Positions 1 to 8,293 of a stretch of DNA of 33,850 nucleotides are shown piece after piece; positions within the stretch are counted from its first letter, which is position 1, and each line of letters opens with the position of its first letter. The notes beneath the pieces were generated by a model, which saw only the letters and a program-made list of their open reading frames with translations, was not told where the DNA came from and ran no database searches. This DNA is from Syntrophaceae bacterium (GTDB lineage Bacteria > Desulfobacterota > Syntrophia > Syntrophales > UBA2185): NCBI GenBank assembly GCA_003153775.1, contig PMBI01000043.1, forward strand, positions 1-33,850, written 5' to 3'. Both the position numbers and the translations under genes were made by a program.

Positions 1-122
1 CGAAATGACAAAGGATGGACTGGATTCCCGCCTCCGATCATGTCGAGAGCAGGCTCTGAGCGGGAATGACATGGACGGGCTTGTCGAATTGTGATCTGCG
101 GGAAGAACTGAGCGCATCGTAA
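1..122. repeat. Intergenic palindromic repeats at window edge
   Basis: Bases 1-10 match the tail of the longer repeat at 14251-14331 (ending TCGAAATGACA), so a copy is cut by the window start. Bases 19-70 form a second element beginning ACTGGATTCCCG and ending CGGGAATGAC, with imperfect inverted ends. The same end sequences recur near 1148, 4283, 14344 and 14409. No gene is visible on this stretch. Confidence 0.6.
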
Positions 123-962
123 TCATTGGTTACGAACAAACAGTTGACCCAAAAAATTAGATATTGCCCGCAAAAATTCAGTCGGGTTATCGGTGAGGAC
201 AGGGTGGGCAGCTTTCTGTATTTCCACAAATGTACACCGGGGTATCGTTTGACTCATTTCTCTCGCAATCGGCTCGGTCATTACCCGGCTTTCCTTACCG
301 CGGATGACAAGAGAGGGGCATTGAATATGCCGGAGGCAGGGTCGCAAATCATAATTATCAAAGTGAGAGAGGGTCTCCCGATCAAACCGGCAGCGGAACC
401 TGCCGTCTTCTCCTTGCACAAGAGCATGTGAGGCCATATCGTAAAGCAAATTCTCTTCTGCATAGGGACTGTTTTTCCGGAGCTCGCTGACATATTGATC
501 AACAGTTTCGTAAAAGGCAGGCAGTTCCTCATAGAGGTTGAGAAGATATTTCTTATTCCACTCGGGTGGACATGGTTCAATATCGGCATGAATGAGAGTG
601 GAAACCTTTTCCGGCCGCAAGGAAGCATAGCGGGTTGCATGCAAGGCCCCCATCGAGTGCCCCATGAGGATTATCCCTGTTAACTGAAGAGCCTGGATGA
701 CTTTGTCCAGATCGGCTACGTAATCATCACAGCGATATGCCGGTGGAACAGCCCAGTCGCTGAGACCGTGGCCCCTCTGATCCAGGGCAATAATTCTCAG
801 GTGACGAGCGGCATTCCGTGCAAAGTGGTCCCAGATGTGGGCATTGTCGCCGATACCGTGAAGCAGCACCATGGCCCGAGCTTGCTCATTCCCCCACTCG
901 AGATAATGTAACTGCAGGTTGTCTACATGGATGAATTTATCTGTGGGATGATTCTCGATCAT
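123..962 (-). CDS. Alpha/beta-fold hydrolase
   Basis: This is a predicted cytoplasmic hydrolase of the alpha/beta superfamily; its substrate cannot be read from sequence. Visible motifs are the oxyanion-loop segment LLHGIGDNAHIW, the strand-turn LDQRGHGLSDW, the nucleophile elbow GHSMGALHATRY with the catalytic Ser, and a C-terminal AAHPVLTDNP that supplies the catalytic His. Length, about 279 residues, is normal for the family. I placed the start at the ATG at 962; the frame stays open to a TTG at 1025, and an AAAGGAGG-like sequence lies between the two, so the true start is uncertain. The gene stands alone between two repeat-bearing spacers. No signal peptide is seen. The fold is secure, the function is not. 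Confidence 0.85.
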   Translation of the reverse strand: MIENHPTDKFIHVDNLQLHYLEWGNEQARAMVLLHGIGDNAHIWDHFARNAARHLRIIALDQRGHGLSDWAVPPAYRCDDYVADLDKVIQALQLTGIILMGHSMGALHATRYASLRPEKVSTLIHADIEPCPPEWNKKYLLNLYEELPAFYETVDQYVSELRKNSPYAEENLLYDMASHALVQGEDGRFRCRFDRETLSHFDNYDLRPCLRHIQCPSLVIRGKESRVMTEPIAREMSQTIPRCTFVEIQKAAHPVLTDNPTEFLRAISNFLGQLFVRNQ

Positions 963-1043
963 AGAATCTTGGGTGATGGTGATTACAGAATGCAGAGGGA
1001 AATCACCCGTTGCCTCCTTTGTCAAATGGGGCGGGCATAATTA

Positions 1044-1175
1044 TGTAGTGCAGGACTTTAGTCCTGCTAATATGGCGCACCTAAAGGTACGCACTACATT
1101 TAAATGGTGACACAGCAGACCTGTAGGTCTGCGCTACGGAGACACATTGGATTCCCGATCAGGTCGGGAATGACA
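1044..1175. repeat. Cluster of short palindromic repeats
   Basis: The first element, 1044-1098, has perfect inverted ends (TGTAGTGC and GCACTACA) and an inner hairpin, GCAGGACTTTAGTCCTGC. A second hairpin of the same style, CAGACCTGTAGGTCTG, lies around 1115-1130. A third, ATTCCCGATCAGGTCGGGAAT, occupies 1151-1171. The first type recurs at 14444-14500, and the third at 4289-4309 with one central base different. They fill the spacer between the hydrolase and the kinase and are probably non-autonomous, REP-like elements. Confidence 0.75.
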
Positions 1176-1227
1176 GTGGTGGCGCGCGGTAATGACATGG
1201 TGGGCGTCCCGCAGTTCATGGCGCCGG

Positions 1228-4113
1228 CTATTTTCTTTCCAGCTCTCTCCTCACGGCAAACCCCAGTTTCTCTATAATATAGGGCTTTCTCAGATAGGCA
1301 CCCGCACCGAGAGCCTGGGCGGTAATCACCCGCTCCGTCTCCGAAAAACCGCTGACAATAATCGCTTTCTGTGTAGGATGGATTTCAATAATTTTTCCGT
1401 ACGTGTCCAGCCCATCCATACCAGGGTCCATAATCATGTCGAGGACCATCAAGTCAGCTTGATGTTCCTTCAAATACGCTATCGCTCCTTCACCGCTGGA
1501 AACACTCACTACCTTGTAATTCAGTTTCCTGAGCATGCCTGCCGCGAGATCTTGCTGCTCTTCTACATCATCCACAACGAGAATGGATTCGCCTTTCCCC
1601 ATGTATTCAGATATTGATATGGCAGGCGCTTCAGCAGAGACGTCTTCCCTCGTGACGGGAAAATAAATGGTGAAGACGCTCCCCCTCCCTTCTTCGCTCT
1701 CTACGTTAATGTACCCTTTATGATCTTTCACGGTTCCCCAGACCACCGCCAACCCCAGACCGGTTCCGCTTCGCCCCATCACCTTCTTTGTGTAGAACGG
1801 CTCAAAGATACGTTTCAGATCAGCCGCCGCGATTCCTTCACCCGTGTCGGAAACGGAGAGGACAACATAGTCTCCTTCCCGGACTTCATCATATCCCTGA
1901 ATCGGCTCACCCAGATACTGATTGGCCGTCTTGATGATCAGGACGCCGCCTCTCGGCATGGCCTCGCTCGCATTCGAAACCAGGTTGAACAAGGTCTTGC
2001 CAAGATGTACGGAGGAGCCGGAGACATTGAAGAGCCGCGGATCAAGATCGGTCTTGATCTCTACAGCGGGGTGGTAAGAAGCTAATTTCTCAAACTCCGG
2101 CGACTTCCTGCAATCAGCGATGATCTTATTCAGATTAAGAACCTCTCTGCCGGAGACTCCTCTTCTGGCCAGGGTCAACAGATCCTGCACGATCGCGGCA
2201 GCCTTCTGTCCCCCGTTCATAATCTTCTCGAGACTCGGTCTGATCGATACTGGCTGATTAGCATCCATGAGGAGCATCTCGGAATAGCCGATGACGATCC
2301 CCAGAACATTGTTCAGATCGTGCGCCACGCCTCCCGCCAGGATCCCCATCAACTCCATCTTCTCCGCCCGCTGGAGACGTTCCTCCATTTCCCGGCGCTG
2401 AGCATCCGCACGCTTGCGGTCGGTGATGTCGGTGACGATCCCGCGGAAGCCCTGCGGCCTCCCGGAGGAGTCCTTGATGAGAGAAGCAGATACCTCGATA
2501 CTTCTTCTGACGCCGTCCTTTCTGATGATGTCCCATTCAAACCGCGTTAAGGTCTCTCCTGTCCTGTAGACCCTGTTGTAGGCATGGAAAATATTCCGGC
2601 TATTTTCTTCATCCGCCGAATATTGCTTATAGCTCATGCCCATCAATTCTTCCCGGCCGTAACCCATGATCCTCTCGAATGAATCGTTGAAAAAGGTGAA
2701 GTTTCCGGGAAGGTCCACCTCGTGATAACCCTCTTCAATGTTCTCCAGAATGGTGCGGTATTTTTCTTCCGACTTGTGAAGGGCTTCCTCCGCCAGCTTG
2801 CGCTCGGTAATGTCGCGTCCCACGCCCAATAAGCCGATGGGACTTCCCTGCGGGTCCCTGAGGAGTGTAACACGGGCTTCACTCCAACAGGTAGAGCCAT
2901 CCTTCCTGTAAAATTCCAATTCCAGTGTTCTTGATATGCTTAGATCCTTTTGCCGAAGCCTTTCCGGAGTCAATTCCTCTGATAACGTTTTGAGAATAGT
3001 TTCTATTGATTCAGGGGTGACATGCCTTTCCACCGGCAAGGCATTAATCTCCTCGAAACTGTACCCGCGGCTTCGCACCACGGATGGGCTGCACCATGTC
3101 GTCCTGAGGTCCATGTCCATGAGCCATAAGGTGTCGGTCATGTTGTCTGCGATCAGTTTGTACCGCGCCTCGCTCTCCGCGAGCGCCTCCTCTGCCTTCC
3201 TGCGGCCAGTGATGTCCATGAGAGAAGCAACACTTCTTTTCGTACCCGGTATCATGTCGACGGTTAAGATTATATTCTTCACGCGGCCGTCTCTGTGTAC
3301 AAGTCGAAACTCATAACTTTTCTTCGCGAGACCCGAATCTGCCCTTCGCAACTGATGCTGCGTCACCATCTTTTCCAAATCACCTTTTTCAATAAATTCC
3401 GTCCACTTCTTCTTCCCTTCTATCTCCTCGCGCTCGTACCCGGTCAGATTTTCAAATCCACGGTTTGAGAGGGAAATAGTCATATCTTCCTCAATGATCA
3501 GCATCGTAGTCCCCGTGGTTTGGAAAATTGTCCGGTATCGGTTTTCCGATTCCCTCAGCGCGTCCTCCGTTTGCCTCCGCTCGGTGATATTGTGAGCAAC
3601 CTCGATCACACCTTTCACTCCGCCCTTCTCATCAAAGACGGGGAAGAAACGCAATTCCCAGATCCTTCCGTCGGGAGTTTTGCTTTCTCCCACTTTCGGC
3701 TGCCCGGAGGCAAGACACTCCGGCGCGACACAGTATTCACAAGGTTCTGATCGCCCATGTTTTAACTGGTAACAGTGTGGATCGCTAATGTCCGAATGCT
3801 CTAAATGCCCTGACTTCGCCACTTCATTCTCCCAAACGACCTTCAAATCCGGCGAAAGCAGGATCAGACCGTCCGGAATGGCATCGAGAATCTCACGGAA
3901 TTCCTGAGAGAGGGATCTATACTTTCCTTCGTTCTCTCCGAGTTCTTCCTCTGCGCGCTCGCGGTCGGTTATGTCACGGGCTATGCCCATATGTGAAGAC
4001 CTTTCCTCATGGGACTCTTGTTTGTCCTTTGATACCTCAACCTCCGCCATTCGTTTACGGATGGCTGTCAGTTCATCGATGAGCTGCCTTTTTGTTTTCT
4101 TCTCGTCTTTCAT
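1228..4113 (-). CDS. Multi-PAS hybrid sensor histidine kinase
   Basis: A 961-residue predicted soluble sensor kinase. After a charged coiled-coil start come four PAS/PAC units at about 60-180, 190-305, 315-440 and 450-570. The dimerisation/phosphoacceptor helix follows, with GGVAHDLNNVLG and His598. The ATPase domain (about 690-820) shows the N box LVSNASEAM, DTGEG at 756 and GTGLGLAV. A C-terminal receiver domain (about 842-961) has the acidic pair Asp848-Asp849, phosphoacceptor Asp892 and Lys943. No membrane segment is seen, so the signal is likely cytoplasmic. PAS1 carries a Cys cluster (residues 114, 125, 128, 133). AGAGG lies upstream of the ATG. No response regulator gene is adjacent, so it is an orphan and its output is unknown. 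Confidence 0.95.
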   Translation of the reverse strand: MKDEKKTKRQLIDELTAIRKRMAEVEVSKDKQESHEERSSHMGIARDITDRERAEEELGENEGKYRSLSQEFREILDAIPDGLILLSPDLKVVWENEVAKSGHLEHSDISDPHCYQLKHGRSEPCEYCVAPECLASGQPKVGESKTPDGRIWELRFFPVFDEKGGVKGVIEVAHNITERRQTEDALRESENRYRTIFQTTGTTMLIIEEDMTISLSNRGFENLTGYEREEIEGKKKWTEFIEKGDLEKMVTQHQLRRADSGLAKKSYEFRLVHRDGRVKNIILTVDMIPGTKRSVASLMDITGRRKAEEALAESEARYKLIADNMTDTLWLMDMDLRTTWCSPSVVRSRGYSFEEINALPVERHVTPESIETILKTLSEELTPERLRQKDLSISRTLELEFYRKDGSTCWSEARVTLLRDPQGSPIGLLGVGRDITERKLAEEALHKSEEKYRTILENIEEGYHEVDLPGNFTFFNDSFERIMGYGREELMGMSYKQYSADEENSRNIFHAYNRVYRTGETLTRFEWDIIRKDGVRRSIEVSASLIKDSSGRPQGFRGIVTDITDRKRADAQRREMEERLQRAEKMELMGILAGGVAHDLNNVLGIVIGYSEMLLMDANQPVSIRPSLEKIMNGGQKAAAIVQDLLTLARRGVSGREVLNLNKIIADCRKSPEFEKLASYHPAVEIKTDLDPRLFNVSGSSVHLGKTLFNLVSNASEAMPRGGVLIIKTANQYLGEPIQGYDEVREGDYVVLSVSDTGEGIAAADLKRIFEPFYTKKVMGRSGTGLGLAVVWGTVKDHKGYINVESEEGRGSVFTIYFPVTREDVSAEAPAISISEYMGKGESILVVDDVEEQQDLAAGMLRKLNYKVVSVSSGEGAIAYLKEHQADLMVLDMIMDPGMDGLDTYGKIIEIHPTQKAIIVSGFSETERVITAQALGAGAYLRKPYIIEKLGFAVRRELERK

Positions 4114-4467
4114 AACAACGGCCTCTTCTAAACCAGATGGGTCTTGCGGATTGCTACCGGCGCTTTCAACGTGATTCCGACTGTGGTATACCTTTTTTCA
4201 TCACCACGCAAATATCACAAATGCGGATTGAAATCTTCCAATTTATTTAAGACAAAACAAATTCAGGACTTCGATCAATGTGGACTGGATTCCCGATCAA
4301 GTCGGGAATGACAGTAGTGGGAGCGGGAATGACGTAGGAGCGATGAGAAAATAGTGACGCTTCCATTTTGTTCTTGACAATGACCGGCATTCCGGAAAAA
4401 GTTTATCAAGGCAGGCAAGATAGATCTTGGCGGGATTAAAATCCATACCTCGAAGGGGATACAAAAT
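4114..4467. other. Divergent intergenic region with palindromic repeat
   Basis: This 354-bp spacer separates the divergently transcribed kinase and dehydrogenase genes, so it should hold both promoters. A hairpin, ATTCCCGATCAAGTCGGGAAT, lies at 4289-4309, followed by a partial repeat (GCGGGAATGACG) near 4323. TTGACA at 4374-4379 resembles a -35 box facing the dehydrogenase, but I found no -10 box at proper spacing. No ORF is convincing. Confidence 0.5.
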
Positions 4468-5541
4468 ATGAAACACCATAACATAGCAGTCATTCCGGCA
4501 GATGGGATCGGACAAGAAGTCGCTCCTGAGGGAGTGAAAGCGCTAAATACCGCCGGTGAGCTGACCGGCGAGTACAAATTAAAATACGAGCATTTCCCAT
4601 ACGGCTGCAACTACTATCTCAAGCACGGCAAGATGATGGCGGATGACGGGCTAAAGCTCCTCAGACAATTTGACGCGATCTATTTCGGCGCGGTCGGCTC
4701 CCCTGCCGTGCCCGATCACATTTCCCTGCGCGGCCTGCGCCTGCCGATTTGCCAGGGGTTCGAGCAGTACGTATGTTATCGTCCGACCGAGCTCCTGCCC
4801 GGTGTGAAGACGCCGCTCGCAAACAAGAAGCCGGGCGATATTGATTTCATCGTCATTCGTGAAAATACCGAAGGCGAGTATACCGGCGCGGGCGGCCGTG
4901 CGCACCGCGGCCTGCCGATTGAGATCGCGGTTGAAACGTCCGTGTTCTCACGCGTCGGCGTTGAGCGTGTGGCGCGTTACGCATACAGACTTGCACAGGG
5001 CCGTCGCAAAAAGCTGGTGAGTGCGACAAAATCGAATGCGCAGCAGCATTCCTTTACGTTCTGGGATGAAGTGGTAGCAGAAGTGGGCAGGGAATTTACG
5101 GATGTGACTGTCGAGCGTGTGTTGATCGATGCGCTTGCAGCACGGTTCATCTCGCATCCGGAATCGCTCGATGTGGTTGTCGCATCTAATTTGTTAGGCG
5201 ACATTCTCACCGACATCGCCGCGGCAATCAGCGGCAGCCTGGGCATTGCGCCCAGCGGCAACATCAATCCGGAACGCGATTATCCATCGATGTTTGAGCC
5301 GGTACACGGCTCTGCGCCCGACATCGCGGGCAAAGGCATCGCGAATCCAATCGCGATGATCTGGTGTGGTGCGATGATGCTGGACTTCTTGGGCCACAAG
5401 AAAACGGCGAAGCTGATAGATGCGGCGATCAAGGCCGTAACTGCGGAGGGCCGCGTACTGACGCCGGATCTGGGAGGCACTGCAAAGACCGGGGATGTCA
5501 CGAAGGCAATCATCGGCAAGATGCGCGCGATGGCAAAATAG
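4468..5541 (+). CDS. D-malate/tartrate-type dehydrogenase (IDH/IMDH family)
   Basis: This is an NAD-dependent beta-decarboxylating dehydrogenase of the isocitrate/isopropylmalate superfamily. Its closest recognisable match is the D-malate dehydrogenase (DmlA) and tartrate dehydrogenase (TtuC) subfamily: the order HGKMM..DD, RFDAIYFGAVG-like, VPDHISL, RENTEGEY, SATKSN, VASNLLGDILTD and EPVHGSAPDIAGKGIANP closely follows E. coli DmlA as I remember it. It would oxidise D-malate to pyruvate and CO2 or act on tartrate. Length (357 residues) fits the family. AAGGGG sits just upstream of the ATG. A convergent gene begins 46 bp after its stop, with a small terminator between. Exact substrate cannot be assigned because DmlA, TtuC and some isopropylmalate dehydrogenases share these motifs. 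Confidence 0.9.
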   Translation: MKHHNIAVIPADGIGQEVAPEGVKALNTAGELTGEYKLKYEHFPYGCNYYLKHGKMMADDGLKLLRQFDAIYFGAVGSPAVPDHISLRGLRLPICQGFEQYVCYRPTELLPGVKTPLANKKPGDIDFIVIRENTEGEYTGAGGRAHRGLPIEIAVETSVFSRVGVERVARYAYRLAQGRRKKLVSATKSNAQQHSFTFWDEVVAEVGREFTDVTVERVLIDALAARFISHPESLDVVVASNLLGDILTDIAAAISGSLGIAPSGNINPERDYPSMFEPVHGSAPDIAGKGIANPIAMIWCGAMMLDFLGHKKTAKLIDAAIKAVTAEGRVLTPDLGGTAKTGDVTKAIIGKMRAMAK

Positions 5542-5565
5542 CCGGCCTGCCTGTATGCTTTTCTT

Positions 5566-5586
5566 CCCGGAGCGGGCTTTTTTTAT
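5566..5586 (+). terminator. Candidate small intrinsic terminator
   Basis: A short hairpin (CCCG, loop GAG, CGGG) followed by C and seven T residues lies 25 bases after the dehydrogenase stop. The stem is only four pairs, so strength is doubtful, but its position between convergent genes fits. Confidence 0.45.
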
Positions 5587-5587
5587 T

Positions 5588-6058
5588 TCACGCCGTTATA
5601 TTAATGTTCCCGCCGATAGATTGAGAGGCGCTACTGGTTCCATTAGTCTGGCTGGAACTGTCGAGCAGGCTTGCGAGTGAGTTCTGAGCGCCGCCCGTTT
5701 TGTGATGACCGTGATGATGTCCCTTGTGCGATACCGACTGAACATTCTGTCTCAGTTTTGCAAAAGCAGACTTTGCTGCCGCCAGATCTCCCGACTGGAG
5801 CGCTTTACCGACAGCACTGAGATCTGTGAGAAGCGGGTTTTGGCTGCTGCCCTGCTGCCCGTTTTGCGACTGGCTCGCGGAAGATAAGTTGGGCATGAAT
5901 TGCTGGAGCGCCGCAAATGCCTGTTTGGCGGCATTAAGGTCGCCGGACTGCAGCGCCTGTCCGAGCTGCTGAAAGTCATTTTTGACTTGTCCGAATTTCG
6001 TTTGCGAGTTGCTTGTCTGGTTAATAGCGGTGTTCGCGAATATTCCGGATACTGCCAT
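5588..6058 (-). CDS. Small protein with two QALQSGDL-type helical repeats
   Basis: A 156-residue protein of unknown function. It contains two copies of a helical unit, at about residues 27-52 and 77-105, with shared cores QALQSGDLNAAKQAFAAL and KALQSGDLAAAKSAFAKL. A His-rich stretch HKGHHHGHHK follows at 111-120, and the tail is low-complexity Ser/Gln/Asn. There is no signal peptide or membrane segment. I chose the ATG at 6058, not the longer upstream frame, because AAGGAG lies immediately before it. A sigma-54-type promoter is visible about 65 bases upstream. Proteins with this repeat occur as hypotheticals in proteobacteria and acidobacteria; the His run could bind metal, but that is speculation. 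Confidence 0.8.
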   Translation of the reverse strand: MAVSGIFANTAINQTSNSQTKFGQVKNDFQQLGQALQSGDLNAAKQAFAALQQFMPNLSSASQSQNGQQGSSQNPLLTDLSAVGKALQSGDLAAAKSAFAKLRQNVQSVSHKGHHHGHHKTGGAQNSLASLLDSSSQTNGTSSASQSIGGNINITA

Positions 6059-6410
6059 AAGGATCTCCTTAATCAAAATATGCTCTCCCTTCCTCCTGTT
6101 ACGGTCTTTGCCGCACTTGTTGGTAGCAAGCCGCATGCCAGTGCGGGCATCCCAAATAGATGCGGCCAATATCCTGATTGAACAGGGGTTTCCGGAGAAC
6201 ATTTTTGGCGGTGAGCTGCACACCCCAAGATTACCGGGAAAGAAATGTTAATCCACAGTCTGAAACGGTAAAATTTTCCTGGAAGCTTGCCGGGGCGCTT
6301 TGAATGGAATACTATCGGACGGCCAAGCAAATATTTGGTTGTGTTCAGACAATCGAGAAAGTTCTTGCGACCTATCGGCTTATATGAACATATACAGAGG
6401 AGCAGCCGCT
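6059..6410. other. Divergent intergenic region, 352 bp
   Basis: This spacer lies between the repeat protein (minus) and the lipoprotein (plus). It contains the sigma-54-like site at 6125-6141, which faces the repeat protein. Frames open through it on both strands, but none has a good ribosome-binding site or family resemblance. I saw no repeat of the kinds found elsewhere and no clear promoter for the lipoprotein. Confidence 0.5.
6125..6141 (-). promoter_or_regulatory. Sigma-54 (-24/-12) promoter candidate
   Basis: Read on the minus strand the site is CTGGCATGCGGCTTGCT. Against the consensus YTGGCACGNNNNTTGCW it has one mismatch and the required GG-N10-GC spacing. Transcription would begin near 6114 and run into the repeat-protein gene at 6058 with a leader of about 55 bases. 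No sigma-54 activator gene is nearby. Confidence 0.6.
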
Positions 6411-7184
6411 ATGAGAAAACAAATTCCCCTCTTTTTTTGCGCCTTCATTATTGCCGCCTTAATAGGCTGTGGGCCCTCGTATCGAACGAAACCTCCCGCC
6501 GATTCATCTCCGAAAACATACACAATCGCCAATGCGGCTTATGACATATCTCTGATCTCTGTGGAAAAATCCACCGGGGACAAAAAGATGGGAGCGCAAA
6601 GAATTGAAGCAGTAGTCGAGGGAGGAATTTCAAAATTTTCTTTTGAAGATGAGACAGTAAGAATTAAGTGGCTGCCGTCGCCTTATGACATTGTTTTTAT
6701 GCTCAGTAATAAAACGGACGGGCCCGTGAAAATCATTTGGAATGAAGCGAGATTTATCGATGCGAAAGGCGCAAGGCAGAGATTGATACATTCCGGCGCC
6801 GGCTATGAAGATAGAAACAGTTCACATCCTCCGACGGTTGTTGCCGCAAGAGGCGCTCTTGAAGATTTCGTACATCCGGCAGATTATTTCCAGCGGGAAG
6901 AAGGCTACGGTGGGAGTTCAGACAAAGAACAAGGCTATTGGAAGAGGGCGCCGTTCCTGCCGGCCCAGATCAAGGGGACAGCAGCGGAATTGAGAGCGAA
7001 GGCTGAACCCTTCGTGGGGAAGACCTTTCAGGTGATCCTTGTTTTGGAAACCGGCAATATCCAGAATAAATACATCTGCACTTTCAAAATCAATAAAGTG
7101 ACTGTAGCTGAAGAGAAGCGTGAACAGGAAAAAGCCCCGGACAACAAGGAAAAAGGGAAACGATCCGGCAAAGGGATGCGGTGA
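6411..7184 (+). CDS. Hypothetical lipoprotein
   Basis: A 257-residue predicted lipoprotein of unknown function. The N-terminus has Arg/Lys, a hydrophobic stretch and a lipobox ALIGC with Cys20, so it should be lipid-anchored in the cell envelope. The mature region is mixed alpha/beta in character (VFMLSNKTDGPVKIIWNEA) and resembles small beta-sandwich lipoproteins. The C-terminal 25 residues are highly charged (Lys/Glu). I chose the ATG at 6411 over 6300 because it gives a proper signal sequence and has AGAGGAG upstream. The next gene, also envelope-directed, starts 87 bp downstream and may be co-transcribed. No enzyme motif is recognised. Confidence 0.75.
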   Translation: MRKQIPLFFCAFIIAALIGCGPSYRTKPPADSSPKTYTIANAAYDISLISVEKSTGDKKMGAQRIEAVVEGGISKFSFEDETVRIKWLPSPYDIVFMLSNKTDGPVKIIWNEARFIDAKGARQRLIHSGAGYEDRNSSHPPTVVAARGALEDFVHPADYFQREEGYGGSSDKEQGYWKRAPFLPAQIKGTAAELRAKAEPFVGKTFQVILVLETGNIQNKYICTFKINKVTVAEEKREQEKAPDNKEKGKRSGKGMR

Positions 7185-7271
7185 TAATCATGCCGGGCTG
7201 ATGGTGGGCGTAGACGGGAAGAAATAGCTGAAAACATGAAACGTATAGTTGAAAACCCAAAGGAAGTATTC

Positions 7272-8246
7272 ATGTCGAAAGTTCCAATGAGTATGATTCT
7301 TATCTTCTTGTGTGGGCTACTGATCTACTGTACCCCTTTAGAAGCACAGGAACTTTATCTGCTTGGCGGAATAATCGAAGATACCGCGAGCAGTGACCGC
7401 TCATACACCTGGTCTCTCGAATACATGCAGGCGTTGGGAGAATACACCGCAATTAGCATCTCGTGGTTGAATGAGGGACATTTGCCAAATAATCACCGCG
7501 ATGGCCCAACAGTGCAATTCTGGGGACACACCAAGCGTATATATAGACAGTTCGTCTTAGCTGCAGGGGCCGGACCTTACTATTTCTATGATACCGAATT
7601 GGCAAAACAAGGACGCGGTTTCTCCGACAGCCATGGCTTGGGAGGCGTCTTTAGCCTCGCAGGTTTTTGGTACACGGAAAGCCCATGGGTTATCCAGTTG
7701 CGCAGCAATTTAGTTAAAACGAATAATATCGATACATATTCTGCCGTGGTCGGAGTGGGGTATCAACTCGATTATTCATCGGCACGTGAGCCATCGTCCG
7801 GAGCAGGCCCTACGCGTGCGAAAACGACGGATAACGAATTAACAGTGATGATCGGGCAGACCACTGTCAACAGCGCAAATTCCCCGGAATCACTATCTCA
7901 GAGCATCGAATACCGCCGCGGTATTGCACGATACCTGGACTGGACTATCGCATGGCTCAACGAGGGTGATAATCGTCTCATCCGCCGCAACGGCATCCTT
8001 TCTCAAGCCTGGTTGGTCCGTGCTTTTTTTGACGAGCATTTAGCCTTGGGAGCCGGCGCGGGTCCTTACTTCCTTGTTGACACACACGGCAATGAAGATA
8101 GGTATACCGTGGCGGGAGTTATCACGTTATCGGCGAGCTATCGCTTCAACCCGAACTGGTTGGTACGTCTCTCCTGGAATCGCATTACCACAGATTACAA
8201 CCGCGATACCGACGTGATCATGATCGGGCCAGGTTATCGCTTTTAA
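7272..8246 (+). CDS. Predicted outer-membrane beta-barrel with internal duplication
   Basis: A 324-residue exported protein. A signal peptide (about 1-25, ending PLEAQ) is followed by two homologous units, residues 27-168 and 189-324. Aligned landmarks are ELYLLGG/ELTVMIG, ISISWLNEG/WTIAWLNEG, LAAGAGPYYFYDT/LGAGAGPYFLVDT and a final strand GVGYQLDY/GPGYRF. The protein ends in Phe, as expected for a BAM-assembled barrel. The alternating hydrophobic strands and the GAGPY core recall PagL-like small barrels, but no catalytic residues are assigned. The ATG at 7272 is preferred over 7236 because AAAGGAAG sits before it. It converges with the redox operon, with 47 bp between stops. Confidence 0.7.
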   Translation: MSKVPMSMILIFLCGLLIYCTPLEAQELYLLGGIIEDTASSDRSYTWSLEYMQALGEYTAISISWLNEGHLPNNHRDGPTVQFWGHTKRIYRQFVLAAGAGPYYFYDTELAKQGRGFSDSHGLGGVFSLAGFWYTESPWVIQLRSNLVKTNNIDTYSAVVGVGYQLDYSSAREPSSGAGPTRAKTTDNELTVMIGQTTVNSANSPESLSQSIEYRRGIARYLDWTIAWLNEGDNRLIRRNGILSQAWLVRAFFDEHLALGAGAGPYFLVDTHGNEDRYTVAGVITLSASYRFNPNWLVRLSWNRITTDYNRDTDVIMIGPGYRF

Positions 8247-8293
8247 ACCGGTTAAGAAAAATTGATGACATACTGACTCCACGAGAAGAGATG

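Noticed and set aside
4374-4407. Sigma-70 promoter for the D-malate-type dehydrogenase
   Set aside because: TTGACA is present, but the nearest TTTATC lies 22 bases away, too far for a normal -10 box.
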